Shown: positions 1 through 8,313, numbered from the stretch's first letter. The stretch is DNA of 40,430 nucleotides from Longimicrobium sp. (GCF_035474595.1 NZ_DATIND010000039.1:1-40430); one strand, 5' to 3'. Notes: generated by a model from the letters alone, not told the origin. Translations and numbers: made by a program.

Positions 1-929
1 GGAATGCCGTCGCCTTCCTCGGCGCAGCGCTCGGCGATCCACTGCATGAACGGCGCGGTCTCGTCCGTCAGTCCCAGGCGAATCAGCGCGTACAGGGTGA
101 ACGCGGCGTCGCGCACCCAGGTGTAGCGATAGTCCCAGTTGCGCGCCCCGCCCAGCGCCTCCGGCAGCCCAAAGGTGGGCGCGGCCACCAGCGAGCCGTG
201 CGGATGGCTGAACAGCATCTTCAGCACGAGCGCCGAGCGGTGCACCTCGTCGCGCCAGCGGCCGCGGTAGGTGGATTTCCCGATCCACCGCCGCCAGAAG
301 TTGGTGGTGCGCTTGAAGGCCTCGGCCACGTAGTGCGGGGCCGAGGCGGGCGAGCGGGCGGAGACGTCGCCGACCTCGAAGACGAAGGTGGCCGCCTCGC
401 TGTGGCGCAGGGTGAACTCGGCCACCGCGTCGCCCTCGTGGAAGCGCACGGGGATGGTGGTCCACAGCCGCGCGGCGACGGTCCCGTCCCGCGGCGTGAA
501 GAGGACGCAGCCGTCCTCGCCCCTCGCGCGGTGCGTCTCGGGGCCGTAGCCGAAGCGCGGGGCGCAGCGCACGCAGAAGCGCAGGTCGCCGCGCACCGCC
601 TTCACCCGGCGCACCACGGCACGCACGTGGTCGCTCTCGCCCACGGGCATGAAGTCCGAGATCTCGGCCACGCCGTCGGGCGAAAGGAAGCGGGTGAGGA
701 GGACGTTGGTGTCGGGGAGGTACAGCTGCTTCAGCCGCGCGCCGTTCAGCACCGGCGACAGCTCGAAGCGCCCGCCGCGGCCGCGGTCCAGCAGCGAGCC
801 GAACACCGGCGGCGAGTCGAAGCGCGGCGCGCACATGAAGTCGATCGTGCCGTCCCGGCAGACCAGCGCCACGGTGTGCAGGTCGCCGATGATGCCGTGG
901 TCCTCGATCGGGGGGTAGTCGCGCTCCAT
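1..929 (-). CDS. Glycoside hydrolase family 15 protein (glucoamylase/trehalase-like), 3' end outside window
   Basis: The reverse strand reads from ATG at 929 without a stop to the window edge, giving about 309 residues. The N-terminus (MERDYPPIEDHGIIGDLHTV) and the segments IDFMCAPRFDSPPVFGSLLD and RNWDYRYTWVRDAAFTLYAL are typical of bacterial GH15 proteins. These have an N-terminal beta-sandwich followed by an (alpha/alpha)6 barrel that hydrolyses alpha-glucosidic bonds in maltooligosaccharides or trehalose. The RNWDYRYTWVRD segment is the start of the catalytic barrel; the catalytic glutamates would lie beyond the window. No signal peptide is seen, so it is probably cytoplasmic. A GAGG sequence lies just before the ATG. 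Family-level assignment is solid; the exact substrate cannot be decided. Confidence 0.85.
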   Translation of the reverse strand, partial: MERDYPPIEDHGIIGDLHTVALVCRDGTIDFMCAPRFDSPPVFGSLLDRGRGGRFELSPVLNGARLKQLYLPDTNVLLTRFLSPDGVAEISDFMPVGESDHVRAVVRRVKAVRGDLRFCVRCAPRFGYGPETHRARGEDGCVLFTPRDGTVAARLWTTIPVRFHEGDAVAEFTLRHSEAATFVFEVGDVSARSPASAPHYVAEAFKRTTNFWRRWIGKSTYRGRWRDEVHRSALVLKMLFSHPHGSLVAAPTFGLPEALGGARNWDYRYTWVRDAAFTLYALIRLGLTDETAPFMQWIAERCAEEGDGI

Positions 930-1291
930 TCGCCTCGCGCCGGGCTCGGGGTCATGCCGCGTTTCGCCCGCGGACAGGGCAAGACCCGTGCGCCGTCTGC
1001 CGCGAAGGCTGGAGGCGGAGGACGGAACTGTGCCGAAGTGATGAACGGATGAAGACCAAGGGCGCTTGGGCGTGTTTGGCGCCGAGGCGCCAAACCGGGC
1101 TGCGCGCGCGGTAGGGCACGATACTACTGTGCCCAACCGCGCCGGGCCCCCGCCGCGCAACGCATCTTCCCGATTCCCAGGCATCTGCGCGGGCGCGGCG
1201 GGTTCCCGGCCCTTCGGGCGCGCATCCCTCACGCGGTTCGTGGCAGGACCGAACGATCGTCCCCCGCATCGCGGCCGCGGGGGCGCAAGGT
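930..1291. other. Intergenic region with two inverted repeats
   Basis: No convincing gene is present between the GH15 start and the end of the small basic-protein gene. It holds a 10-bp perfect inverted repeat with a 2-bp centre (1074-1095, half-site GTTTGGCGCC) and a 6-bp stem with a 9-nt loop (1114-1134, GGGCAC/GTGCCC). The second could end transcription of the gene at 1292. The first looks more like a DNA-binding palindrome. Confidence 0.5.
1074..1095. promoter_or_regulatory. Perfect palindrome, possible operator upstream of the GH15 gene
   Basis: GTTTGGCGCC and GGCGCCAAAC are separated by GA. The 2-nt centre is too short for a stable RNA loop, which favours a dimeric DNA-binding protein site. 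It lies about 145 bp upstream of the GH15 start codon. No regulator is identified. Confidence 0.35.
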
Positions 1292-1477
1292 CTACACCGC
1301 CTGCACCTCCGCCAGGCGGTGTCGGTGCTTCTTCTTGCCGCCCTGCTTCCGCGCGGCATCCACCGCGGCGCCGACGAGCGCGGACGCGAGCGCCGTCACG
1401 ATCTCCGAGCCGTGCTTGCGCACCAGCTTCCGCACGCGCTTCCTCAGCGACTTCTTCGCCTTCTTCCTGTGGCCCAT
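1292..1477 (-). CDS. Small basic hypothetical protein (61 aa)
   Basis: The start is the ATG at 1477, chosen because a strong Shine-Dalgarno sequence (GGAGGAC) precedes it. An upstream in-frame start would only add a low-complexity extension. The product begins MGHRKKAKKSLRKRVRKL. It has a lysine/arginine-rich N-terminal half, a central alanine-rich helix (EIVTALASALVGAAVDAAR) that could be amphipathic, and a second basic patch (KQGGKKKHRHR). I do not recognise the family. The charge pattern would suit a nucleic-acid-binding or membrane-active peptide, but that is inference. It sits alone on the minus strand, divergent from the TonB-dependent receptor gene. The good ribosome site and coherent composition argue that it is real. 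Confidence 0.55.
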   Translation of the reverse strand: MGHRKKAKKSLRKRVRKLVRKHGSEIVTALASALVGAAVDAARKQGGKKKHRHRLAEVQAV

Positions 1478-1700
1478 GCTCGTCCTCCGTCCGGGGTTCG
1501 AGAGCGGGGTGCCCCGCACGCGGCGTACCCGCAACGGCGCTGCATCGTCACAATTCCGTCACGAATCTCCATCCCTCCTTCAATCTCCCCGTTCCCGATC
1601 GAGATTGGCCGCGGAGCCATCCCCACGGAGCGATTGGGCCCTCGCGGGGACAATCTCCCGGAAATCCCGCCCGCGTATGGGCCCCGATGCGCCGGAATGC

Positions 1701-1729
1701 TTGATCTTGCAGCGGATTCGGCGTATCGT
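1701..1729 (+). promoter_or_regulatory. Candidate sigma-70 promoter for the TonB-dependent receptor
   Basis: TTGATC (1701-1706) and TATCGT (1724-1729) are separated by 17 bp, about 190 bp before the receptor start. The -10 match is weak. The rest of 1478-1919 contains only a 7-bp inverted repeat (CAATCTC/GAGATTG, 1581-1607) and no gene. Confidence 0.3.
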
Positions 1730-1919
1730 GCGCTCCATTCACCGCCCGCCCCTGACGCACCTTCCGCCCGGTCCACCGCCCCAGCGACCCGCGCCTCCGC
1801 GCGGACGGACGGGCGTTCCCGCAAACGCATCGCCCGCGGCCGCCGCCCGTCTCCCGGCGGCGTGCCGCCGTTCCTCGCCGGCGCCGCCGGCCCGCCCCTC
1901 CCCATCCAACGAGGACCGC

Positions 1920-4757
1920 ATGCCCCGCAGACCCGTACGCAGCCTCGCGCTCGTCGTGGCCTTCCTCGCCCTCACCGCCGTTCCGGCGCTGGCCCAGCAG
2001 GACGGCAGCGTGGGCGGCAGCGTGAAGGACCCCACCACCGGCCGCGCCGTGGCCGGCGCCCACGTGGACGCCGTATCGAGCGACGGGCGCGTGGTGGGCA
2101 GCACGACCACCGACGCGCAGGGGAACTACCGGCTGGCCGGGCTGCGCCCCGGCTCGTACACCATGGTCATCAAGAACGAGGGCGGCTCGGAAAGCAGGCT
2201 TGGCGCGGTGGTCGCCGCCGGGCAGGCGTCCACGGTGAACGTGGAGATCTCGGCGGGCGCCGTCGCCCTGAACCCGCTGGTCGTCTCGGCCTCCAAGCGC
2301 CCCGAGAAGGCGCTCGAGGCGCCGGCCCGCGTGGAGGTGGTCTCCGAGCGCGAGATCGAGGCGCGCCCGGCCATCACCACCGTCGACCACCTGCGCTCCG
2401 TCCCCGGCGTAGACATCGCGCAGACCGGCGCGGGGTCGGCCAACGTGGTGGCGCGCGGCTTCAACAACATCTTCTCCGGCGCCCTGCACGCGCTCACCGA
2501 CTACCGCCTCACCGGCGTGCCCAGCCTGCGCGTGAACTTCCTCCAGTTCGTTCCCGCCAACAACGAGGACATCCAGCGGATGGAGGTGGTGCTGGGCCCC
2601 GGCGCGGCGCTGTACGGGCCGAACACGGCCGACGGCATCCTGCACATCATCACCAAGAGCCCGCTGGACGAGCAGGGAACCACCCTGGCCGTGGGCGGCG
2701 GAAGCCGCAGCACCCTGCAGGGCGAGTTCCGCACGGCGCAGCTGCTGGCGCCCAACTTCGGCGTGAAGCTCAGCGGCCAGTACGTGCGCGCCGACGAGTG
2801 GCGCTACACCGACCCGGCCGAGGTGCTGGAGCGCAACAAGTTCGCCTCGAACCTGGCCTTCTACCGCGCCGACCTGATGCGCGCCTCGGGCATCACCCAG
2901 GCCGAGGCCGACGTGCGCATCGCCCGCATCGGGCAGCGCGACTTCGGCATCGAGCGCTGGAGCGGCGACGCGCGCGCCGACTGGCGCGTGAGCGACGACT
3001 TCACCGCCGTGCTGAGCGCCGGCGTGAGCACCGAGGTGAACGGGATCGAGCTGACCGGGCTGGGCGCGGGGCAGGCCCGCAACTGGCGCTACACCTACGG
3101 CCAGCTGCGCGGCAACTGGCGGCGGCTGTTCGGGCAGGTGTACGTGAACCACAGCGACGCCGGCGAAACCTTCCTGCTGCGCAACGGCGCGCCCATCGTG
3201 GACCGCTCGAGCGTGGTGGTGGGGCAGCTGCAGCACGGGTTCGACCTGGGCACCCGCCAGCGCTTCACCTACGGCGGCGACTACACCTGGACCAACCCGG
3301 TGACCGAGGGAACCATCAACGGGCAGTACGAGGGGCACGACCAGACGCGCGAGTTCGGCGCCTACCTGCAGAGCGAGACGGCCATCACCCCCAAGCTGGA
3401 CCTGGTGCTGGCCGGCCGCATCGACACGCACTCGGCGCTCCCGGACCCGGTGTTCAGCCCCCGCGCGGCGCTGGTGTTCAAGCCGGCCCCGGGACACGCG
3501 CTGCGCCTCAGCTACAACCGCGCGTTCAGCACGCCCAGCTCGCTGAACCAGTTCCTGGACCTGGGCTCGTCGATCCCCAACGACCAGCTGGCTGGGCTGG
3601 GGTACTCGCTGCGCATCCAGGGAACGGGCGACGTGGGCTTCTCGTTCCGCGACGCGGGCGGCAACTACCAGGTGCGCTCGCCCTTCACCCCCGCCGGGCT
3701 GGGCGGCCCCGGCCAGCTCCTCCCCGGCAACTCCACCACGCTCTTCCCGCTGGCGGTGGGCGTGCTGGCGGCCCGCGCGGCGCAGGCGGGAACGCCGCTG
3801 CCGCCGACGCTGGTGGCGTACCTGAGCGGGCTGCACCCGACGTCGGGGCAGGTGGGGCTGAACTACCTGAACGCGGTCACCGGGCAGGTGGGCGACCTGG
3901 CCTCGCTGGCGCTCCCCGACGTGAAGCCGATCCGCGAGTCGCCCTCGAACACGCTGGAGGCCGGATACAAGGGAATCCTGGGCGACCGGCTGCTGATTGC
4001 CGCCGACGCGTGGTGGTCGCGCAAGGAGAACCTGGTGACGCCGCTCACCATCCAGACGCCGCTGGTGCTGCTGAACGGGCCGCAGCTGGGCGCGTACCTG
4101 GTCCCGCGCTTCATGGCGGACCTGGGGATGAGCCAGGCGCAGGCCACGGCGCTGGCCGCGCAGCTGATCGGCAACGCCACCTCGCCCGGGCTGGCCACGA
4201 TCCCCGTGGGCGTGATCTCGGCGCCCAGCGTGCACGCCAACAGCGCGCAGCTGCTGGTGACGTACGTGAACGTCGACGAGAACATCGACCTGTGGGGAAG
4301 CGACCTGTCGGCGCGCTTCATCGTGAACCCCGAGTGGTCGGTGAGCGCCAGCGGCTCGTACGTGAGCGACGACCGCTGGCAGACGCGCAACGCCGGGCTG
4401 GTGACGCTGAACGCGCCCACGAAGAAGGCGACGCTGGCGCTGACCTACGACGCCGCCGAGGGGAACGGCTTCTCGGGCGAGGCGCGGATGCGCTACACCG
4501 CGGGCTTCCCGGTGAACTCGGGGGTGTACATCGGCACGCGCTGCCTGGAGGGCGCGTCGACCAGCCCGCTGGCCGAGGACTGCGTGAGCGCGTACACGCT
4601 CTTCGACATGAACGTGGGGTACCGGCTGCCGGTGCGCGGGCGCAAGACCACGCTGCAGGTGGCCGTCACCAACCTGTTCAACGAGGGCTACCGGCCGTTC
4701 CCGGGCACGCCCAACATCGGCCGCACCATCCTGGCCCGCGTGAAGTACGACTTCTGA
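1920..4757 (+). CDS. TonB-dependent outer-membrane receptor with N-terminal carboxypeptidase-like domain
   Basis: This 945-residue protein begins at the ATG at 1920, after GAGG. Residues 1-25 are a Sec signal peptide ending AVPALAQ. Residues about 30-105 form a carboxypeptidase regulatory-like beta-sandwich (GGSVKDPTTGRAVAGAHVDA, GNYRLAGLRPGSYT). Residues about 115-225 are the plug, with DHLRSVPGVDI and VVLGPGAALYGPNTADGILHIIT. The remainder is a TonB-dependent beta-barrel ending in phenylalanine (ARVKYDF), as outer-membrane barrels do. It would bind a ligand at the cell surface and import it using TonB energy. The layout resembles SusC/CirA-type receptors, but no SusD partner is next to it and the substrate cannot be inferred. 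The longer open frame upstream lacks a signal peptide and is rejected as the start. Confidence 0.93.
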   Translation: MPRRPVRSLALVVAFLALTAVPALAQQDGSVGGSVKDPTTGRAVAGAHVDAVSSDGRVVGSTTTDAQGNYRLAGLRPGSYTMVIKNEGGSESRLGAVVAAGQASTVNVEISAGAVALNPLVVSASKRPEKALEAPARVEVVSEREIEARPAITTVDHLRSVPGVDIAQTGAGSANVVARGFNNIFSGALHALTDYRLTGVPSLRVNFLQFVPANNEDIQRMEVVLGPGAALYGPNTADGILHIITKSPLDEQGTTLAVGGGSRSTLQGEFRTAQLLAPNFGVKLSGQYVRADEWRYTDPAEVLERNKFASNLAFYRADLMRASGITQAEADVRIARIGQRDFGIERWSGDARADWRVSDDFTAVLSAGVSTEVNGIELTGLGAGQARNWRYTYGQLRGNWRRLFGQVYVNHSDAGETFLLRNGAPIVDRSSVVVGQLQHGFDLGTRQRFTYGGDYTWTNPVTEGTINGQYEGHDQTREFGAYLQSETAITPKLDLVLAGRIDTHSALPDPVFSPRAALVFKPAPGHALRLSYNRAFSTPSSLNQFLDLGSSIPNDQLAGLGYSLRIQGTGDVGFSFRDAGGNYQVRSPFTPAGLGGPGQLLPGNSTTLFPLAVGVLAARAAQAGTPLPPTLVAYLSGLHPTSGQVGLNYLNAVTGQVGDLASLALPDVKPIRESPSNTLEAGYKGILGDRLLIAADAWWSRKENLVTPLTIQTPLVLLNGPQLGAYLVPRFMADLGMSQAQATALAAQLIGNATSPGLATIPVGVISAPSVHANSAQLLVTYVNVDENIDLWGSDLSARFIVNPEWSVSASGSYVSDDRWQTRNAGLVTLNAPTKKATLALTYDAAEGNGFSGEARMRYTAGFPVNSGVYIGTRCLEGASTSPLAEDCVSAYTLFDMNVGYRLPVRGRKTTLQVAVTNLFNEGYRPFPGTPNIGRTILARVKYDF

Positions 4758-4776
4758 CTGCGAGCGGTGGGGCGAT

Positions 4777-4813
4777 GAACAGAAGGCCGGACGCTCTGTC
4801 CGGCTTTCTGTTC
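4777..4813 (+). terminator. Strong hairpin terminator after the TonB-dependent receptor
   Basis: A 16-bp stem (4777-4792 with 4798-4813, one G-T wobble) closes a 5-nt loop. It starts 20 bp after the receptor stop codon. No long T-run follows, but the upper stem contains TTTCTG and the pairing is nearly perfect. Confidence 0.75.
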
Positions 4814-4844
4814 AGGTCCTGCCGAGCTTCTGTTTACCTTCCTC

Positions 4845-4873
4845 TTGACTGCAGCGCCTCCGGGCGCTAGACT
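4845..4873 (+). promoter_or_regulatory. Sigma-70 promoter for the NYN-domain gene
   Basis: TTGACT (4845-4850) and TAGACT (4868-4873) are spaced by exactly 17 bp, directly downstream of the receptor terminator. Transcription would begin near 4880 and give a leader of about 105 nt. The TTG at 4873 overlaps the -10 box, which argues against it as the start codon. Confidence 0.6.
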
Positions 4874-4918
4874 TGTCGTCGCTCCCCACCTGCGGGTGGT
4901 GTGAGTACATAACTCCGG

Positions 4919-4957
4919 GGGGTTGGGCCTTATTGGCACAACCCCTCGTTATTTTAT
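4919..4957 (+). terminator. Attenuator-like hairpin in the NYN gene leader
   Basis: GGGGTTG (4919-4925) and CAACCCC (4939-4945) form a 7-bp stem with a 13-nt loop. The T-rich stretch TCGTTATTTTAT follows. It lies between the promoter and the start codon, so it could act as a conditional terminator. No aptamer family was recognised. Confidence 0.4.
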
Positions 4958-4986
4958 CCAACTACAACTCTCTTGGAGCCGTAGCA

Positions 4987-5559
4987 TTGGATACCACGCC
5001 TTTCCCGAGGCCCTTCAAGCCATCCGTAGAGATCTTCGTAGACGGGCCAAACTTCAACCTGGCGCAACGGTACGAAGGCATTCCGTTCCGTATCGACCTG
5101 AACCTGCTCGCTACGCGGCTCAGCCGAGGTTATCACTTCGTCAAGCTGCGGTACTACACGTCGCCGCTCCCCGATCAGCACAGCCACAGCTACCGCGCGC
5201 AGCAGCGGTTCTTCGCGCAGGTCTCCCGCAGCAGCCGCATCGAGCTGGTGCTGGGGCGCCACGAGCCGCGCATCGACCGGGAAACCGGCCGCAGGTACCA
5301 CGTCGAGAAGGAAACGGACGTGAACCTCGCCGTCGACATGGTCGTCGGCGCCTACCGCGACCGCTACGACGTGGCGATGCTGGTGGCGGGCGACAGCGAC
5401 TACGTCCGCGCAGCCGAAGCGCTGAAGGATCGCGGCAAGCAGCTGGTGTGGTGCCCGCTTCCGGCACAACGAAGAGTCGACCAGCTGGCAAGGCTGGCCG
5501 ACGGAACGCGGGAGCTCGATCTCAAGTTCCTGCGGACCTGCGCACTGCCGCAGCGGTAG
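4987..5559 (+). CDS. NYN-domain (LabA/DUF88-type) putative ribonuclease
   Basis: The product is 190 residues from the TTG at 4987, which has GGAG eight bases upstream. The possible TTG at 4873 falls in the promoter. The core shows VEIFVDGPNFNLA near the N-terminus (first catalytic Asp and the Asn of the NYN fold), a central KETDVNLAVDMVVGA, and DVAMLVAGDSDYVRAAEAL (second acidic cluster). These are the hallmark PIN-like NYN motifs. NYN proteins are metal-dependent RNases that act in RNA processing or decay. The gene is monocistronic and converges on the 58-aa gene and TPR gene. Domain assignment is strong; the RNA target is unknown. Confidence 0.85.
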   Translation: MDTTPFPRPFKPSVEIFVDGPNFNLAQRYEGIPFRIDLNLLATRLSRGYHFVKLRYYTSPLPDQHSHSYRAQQRFFAQVSRSSRIELVLGRHEPRIDRETGRRYHVEKETDVNLAVDMVVGAYRDRYDVAMLVAGDSDYVRAAEALKDRGKQLVWCPLPAQRRVDQLARLADGTRELDLKFLRTCALPQR

Positions 5560-5582
5560 CGCGCACGATCTCGCCGAAGCGG

Positions 5583-5759
5583 CTATAGGAGCGGAGGCGG
5601 AGCCTTACGCCGACGCCGGTCCAGGATCCGGCGAACGCTTCGCATGCTGATCTGCATCCCCCTGTCGAAGCCATCCTGATCGTCCGGACGTTCGGCGGAG
5701 GCGAGGGGGACTGGTTGCTCTCCATCCAACGGCAGGGCGGAGGGATCGTCGTCTTTCAT
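5583..5759 (-). CDS. Small hypothetical protein downstream of the TPR gene (58 aa)
   Basis: The frame begins MKDDDPSALPLDGEQ at 5759 and ends RRRRKAPPPLL before a TAG at 5583. It has an acidic, proline-rich N-terminal half and a basic C-terminus (SVRRILDRRRRK). A weak GGAAG ribosome site lies upstream, and it starts 28 bp after the TPR gene stop on the same strand. The two are probably co-transcribed. No family was recognised. The short length and lack of known motif leave real doubt. Confidence 0.4.
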   Translation of the reverse strand: MKDDDPSALPLDGEQPVPLASAERPDDQDGFDRGMQISMRSVRRILDRRRRKAPPPLL

Positions 5760-5787
5760 CGCCAATCTTCCGAAGTCGGCCCGACGA

Positions 5788-7089
5788 TCATGCAGCGACC
5801 GCCCGCTCCAGCGTGGCCAGGTCCGCATCGACGCGGGCGAGCTCGGGGAGGAAGCCTACGGCGTCGTAGATCTCGCGGGCGGCCTCGAGGTAGGCGCGGG
5901 CCTCGGACGGGCGGCCGCAGGCGGCGTGCAGCAGGCCGTAGCCGTGCAGCACCGCCGCCTCCTGCTTGCGCGGAAGGCCGCGCTCCTGGCAGACGCTGAG
6001 CGCCTGCTCGTAGAACACGAACCCTTCCTCGTCGGCCCTGGCCCGCGCGATCCCGCCCAGCAGCAGGTACACGTCCACACAGTCCTCGATCAGCCGGTCC
6101 ACGATCGCCAGCTCCTCGGCGCGGCGCGCCTCTTCCTGCGCCTCGAACAGACGCCCCTGCCGCAGCAGCACGTCGCCCAGGTTGGTGCGCACCGTCATCT
6201 CCCAGCGCGGCTCCAGCCTGCGCGCCAGCGCCTCGCGCAGCACCGCCTCGGCGCCCGGCAGGTCGCCGTGCTCGGTGAGCAGGAGACCGCGGTTGTTCAG
6301 GTAGAAGGGCATGGCGTCGTCGGCGCCGGTGGCCTCGATGCGCTCGCGGGCGCGGGCCAGCAGCGCCTCGGCGTCGGCCAGCTCGCCGTGCTTGATGGAG
6401 ATGACGGAGAGGTTGGTGTAGAACGGCCATTCCAGCGCGGGATCGCCCAGCCCGCGGGCGATGGCCAGCCCGCGCTCGTACCAGTCGCGCGCCCGCTCGC
6501 GCTCGCCGCGGTCGTCGCAGAGGTTGCCCATCCCCTGGCAGGCGATGGCCTGCGCGGCGGCGTCCATCTGGTCGACGGCCAGCGCGTGGCTCTGCTCGTA
6601 CCACTCCCACGCCTCGTCCGGCCGCCCGGCGGCGCGCGCGGTGCGGCCCAATCGGCGCAGCGCCACGATCTGCGGCGTCTTCTCGCGCAGGTCGCGCGAG
6701 ATCTCCAGCGCCAGGCCGTAGATCTTCTCCGCCTTCTCCAGCCGCCGGTCGGCTTCCTCGGCCTCGCCCGCGCGGATCAGCGCGGCGGCGGCGGCGGCCA
6801 GATCGCCCTCCTGCTGGTGGCGGATGGCCTCGAGGACGTGCGTGTACAGCTCCTCCAGCCGCTGGCGCGAGCGCTCGGCCAGCGCGGGGATCATCTCCGC
6901 CAGCCGCGCCGGGTCCACCACGCGCTTGCCCAGCGTGGCGTACGCGCCCGAGCGGGCCCACACCTTCTCGCGGTCCAGCCGCGACGAGCCGATGACGGCG
7001 TCGCTGAGCGGCAGGAACTCTTCCGAGTCGGGGACCAGCGCGAGCGCGCGCTCCACCAGCAGGTGCGGCGGCGACGACGGCCTGCTCAC
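5788..7089 (-). CDS. Tetratricopeptide-repeat protein
   Basis: This 433-residue soluble protein is made of successive helix pairs of about 40 residues. Clear TPR-like units include EIVALRRLGRTARAAGRPDEA-type segments, AIACQGMGNLCDDRGERERA and PFYTNLSVISIKHGELADA. Others are MPFYLNNRGLLLTEHGDLPGA, TVRTNLGDVLLRQGRLFEA and AVLHGYGLLHAACGRPSEA. The series resembles the TPR_12 arrays used as protein-interaction scaffolds in large bacterial regulators. The N-terminus (LVERALALVPDSEEFLPLSDAV) has no signal peptide or enzymatic domain. The start is a GTG at 7089 with no strong ribosome site, so it could begin slightly further in. Its partner is unknown. Confidence 0.8.
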   Translation of the reverse strand: MSRPSSPPHLLVERALALVPDSEEFLPLSDAVIGSSRLDREKVWARSGAYATLGKRVVDPARLAEMIPALAERSRQRLEELYTHVLEAIRHQQEGDLAAAAAALIRAGEAEEADRRLEKAEKIYGLALEISRDLREKTPQIVALRRLGRTARAAGRPDEAWEWYEQSHALAVDQMDAAAQAIACQGMGNLCDDRGERERARDWYERGLAIARGLGDPALEWPFYTNLSVISIKHGELADAEALLARARERIEATGADDAMPFYLNNRGLLLTEHGDLPGAEAVLREALARRLEPRWEMTVRTNLGDVLLRQGRLFEAQEEARRAEELAIVDRLIEDCVDVYLLLGGIARARADEEGFVFYEQALSVCQERGLPRKQEAAVLHGYGLLHAACGRPSEARAYLEAAREIYDAVGFLPELARVDADLATLERAVAA

Positions 7090-7132
7090 CAGATGAACGG
7101 GTCGAGGATTGGAGACGGGAAGCCGGCGGCGC

Positions 7133-7705
7133 TCAGCCGCCGGCCATGATGTACTTGCCCCCGTAGTACGAGAAGTGGGGCGTGGTGCCGGACAGCCGGG
7201 TGCCGTCGGTGCTGATGGAGCCGCCCAGGTTCACCCAGTGATCGCCCTCCCAGCGGGCGACGCCGATCGGGCCGCTGCCCAGCAGCACGCCGGCGAGCGG
7301 GAAGCTGAGCGTGACCGGGGTGTTGAACTGCACGCCGTGGGGGCCGAACTCGGCCACCAGGCGCTTGGCCAGCACCGCGTCCGACGGGAGGTCGATGGTG
7401 ACGGTGGTGTCGCGCGGGAGCGCCCCGGCGGGGATGTCGACGCGGAAGCCGTTCAGCTCCACGAAGCCGCCCTCGCTGGCGCGGATGTACTTCTGCGCGT
7501 GGCGCGGCGGGCTCAGGTCGGGGGTGCCGATGAACTGCAGCAGTCCGCTGACGTCGATGCTCCCGCCCAGCGCGTGGGCCGGCGCGGCGGGCACGACGGG
7601 CGCGAGCGGCGCCTGCGCGCGGTCCGAGCAGCCGGCCAGCACGAATGCGGCGGCGGCCAGCGATACGAGGGTGCGGCGTATCCTCACGGCGGCTTCCTTG
7701 GGCAT
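7133..7705 (-). CDS. Lipoprotein with ZU5-like beta domain
   Basis: The 190-residue product has a lipoprotein signal peptide with lipobox LAGC (Cys about residue 26). The mature part contains RASEGGFVELNGFRVDIPAGALPRDTTVTI, followed by VQFNTPVTLSFPLAGVLL. This is the pattern of ZU5-like beta domains in bacterial surface proteins, where 'v.iPaGal..dt.iti' is the conserved core. It ends with a small beta segment (HFSYYGGKYIMAGG). The ATG at 7705 has only GGAA upstream. A GTG at 7687, with AAGGA seven bases before it, would give a more typical 184-residue precursor and may be the true start. The upstream leader contains a small hairpin (GCACC/GGTGC, 7722-7735). A surface-structural role is inferred. 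Confidence 0.75.
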   Translation of the reverse strand: MPKEAAVRIRRTLVSLAAAAFVLAGCSDRAQAPLAPVVPAAPAHALGGSIDVSGLLQFIGTPDLSPPRHAQKYIRASEGGFVELNGFRVDIPAGALPRDTTVTIDLPSDAVLAKRLVAEFGPHGVQFNTPVTLSFPLAGVLLGSGPIGVARWEGDHWVNLGGSISTDGTRLSGTTPHFSYYGGKYIMAGG

Positions 7706-7890
7706 CTGGGTTCCGTACAGCGCACCTTACGGTGCAAGCAGATGCCATGCCGATTTCTTTACCCCGAGCTAACCTGTTTCCGTTGAATGACTTCGGATTG
7801 AAGCGGGAGATGGAGGCGCCACCGTGCGGGCGCGAGAGGCTGCACAAAAAACAGGCAAGCTCACCAAATCGGGGAATCGCACGACCAACA

Positions 7891-7963
7891 TCGCTGGATC
7901 TCACGCGGAGACGCGGAGTCGCTTTCCTGCACCTCCGCGTCTCCGCGGCTCCGCGTGAGGCCA
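7891..7963. repeat. Palindromic dispersed repeat, copy A
   Basis: An imperfect palindrome: GATCTCACGCGGAGACGCGG on the left and CCTCCGCGTCTCCGCG plus CTCCGCGTGAGG on the right. The same sequence recurs at 8378-8460 and 12446-12519 in the same orientation. Copies A and B bracket the decayed GxxExxY gene. Confidence 0.75.
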
Positions 7964-7994
7964 ACGGAGTTCGGAGACGCAGAGATATCGTGAG

Positions 7995-8313
7995 TCAGCC
8001 TACCATCTGGTCGATCCGCAGCAGGGAGCCGGGACCAGGGACATGGGAATTCACCACCCGCTGCAGACCGTCCTTCATCGTCGCCGACCCGAAGTTGATC
8101 AGCAGGCCTACCGGGAGTCCGAGGAGACGGAGATAGGTCAGCACCCGCTTCGCATGAACCGGCGCTAATCTTTGGACGGTGAGTCCGCGTTTCTCGATCG
8201 ATGTCGGCCAGAATGGCTTCGTAGACAGATTCCAGCATGCCGGGCCCGAGTTGCGTGTGGATCCGGAACGCAGCGTCGATGATGGTCCCCGTGATTTCGT
8301 CGGTTTCGCGCAT
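7995..8313 (-). pseudogene. Decayed GxxExxY-family (PDDEXK-like) gene
   Basis: The ATG at 8313 keeps a perfect AAGGAG ribosome site. The first frame reads MRETDEITGTIIDAAFRIHT, then LGPGMLESVYEAILADID, which is the GxxExxY-family signature. A one-base insertion near 8185-8190 then shifts the frame. The next frame continues EKRGLTVQRLAPVHAKRVLTYLRLLGLP and GLLINFGSATMKDGLQRVVN, matching the family C-terminus. About 40 central residues (the VxYxGxxLxxxYRxDLxV and VExKAV segment with the putative nuclease residues) are missing. Both defects together make a functional product very unlikely. The gene sits between two copies of the palindromic repeat. Confidence 0.8.

Noticed and set aside
1548-4235. 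Long minus-strand open frame opposite the receptor
   Set aside because: Low-complexity His/Arg/Val/Gly composition typical of antisense shadows in high-GC DNA.
1319-4870. Long plus-strand open frame overlapping the TonB-dependent receptor
   Set aside because: Its protein is Arg/Gly/Pro-rich with no domain; it is a GC-rich shadow of the receptor in another frame.
4873-4986. N-terminal extension of the NYN protein from TTG at 4873
   Set aside because: The TTG overlaps the -10 box and the extension covers the leader hairpin; TTG at 4987 has a proper ribosome site.
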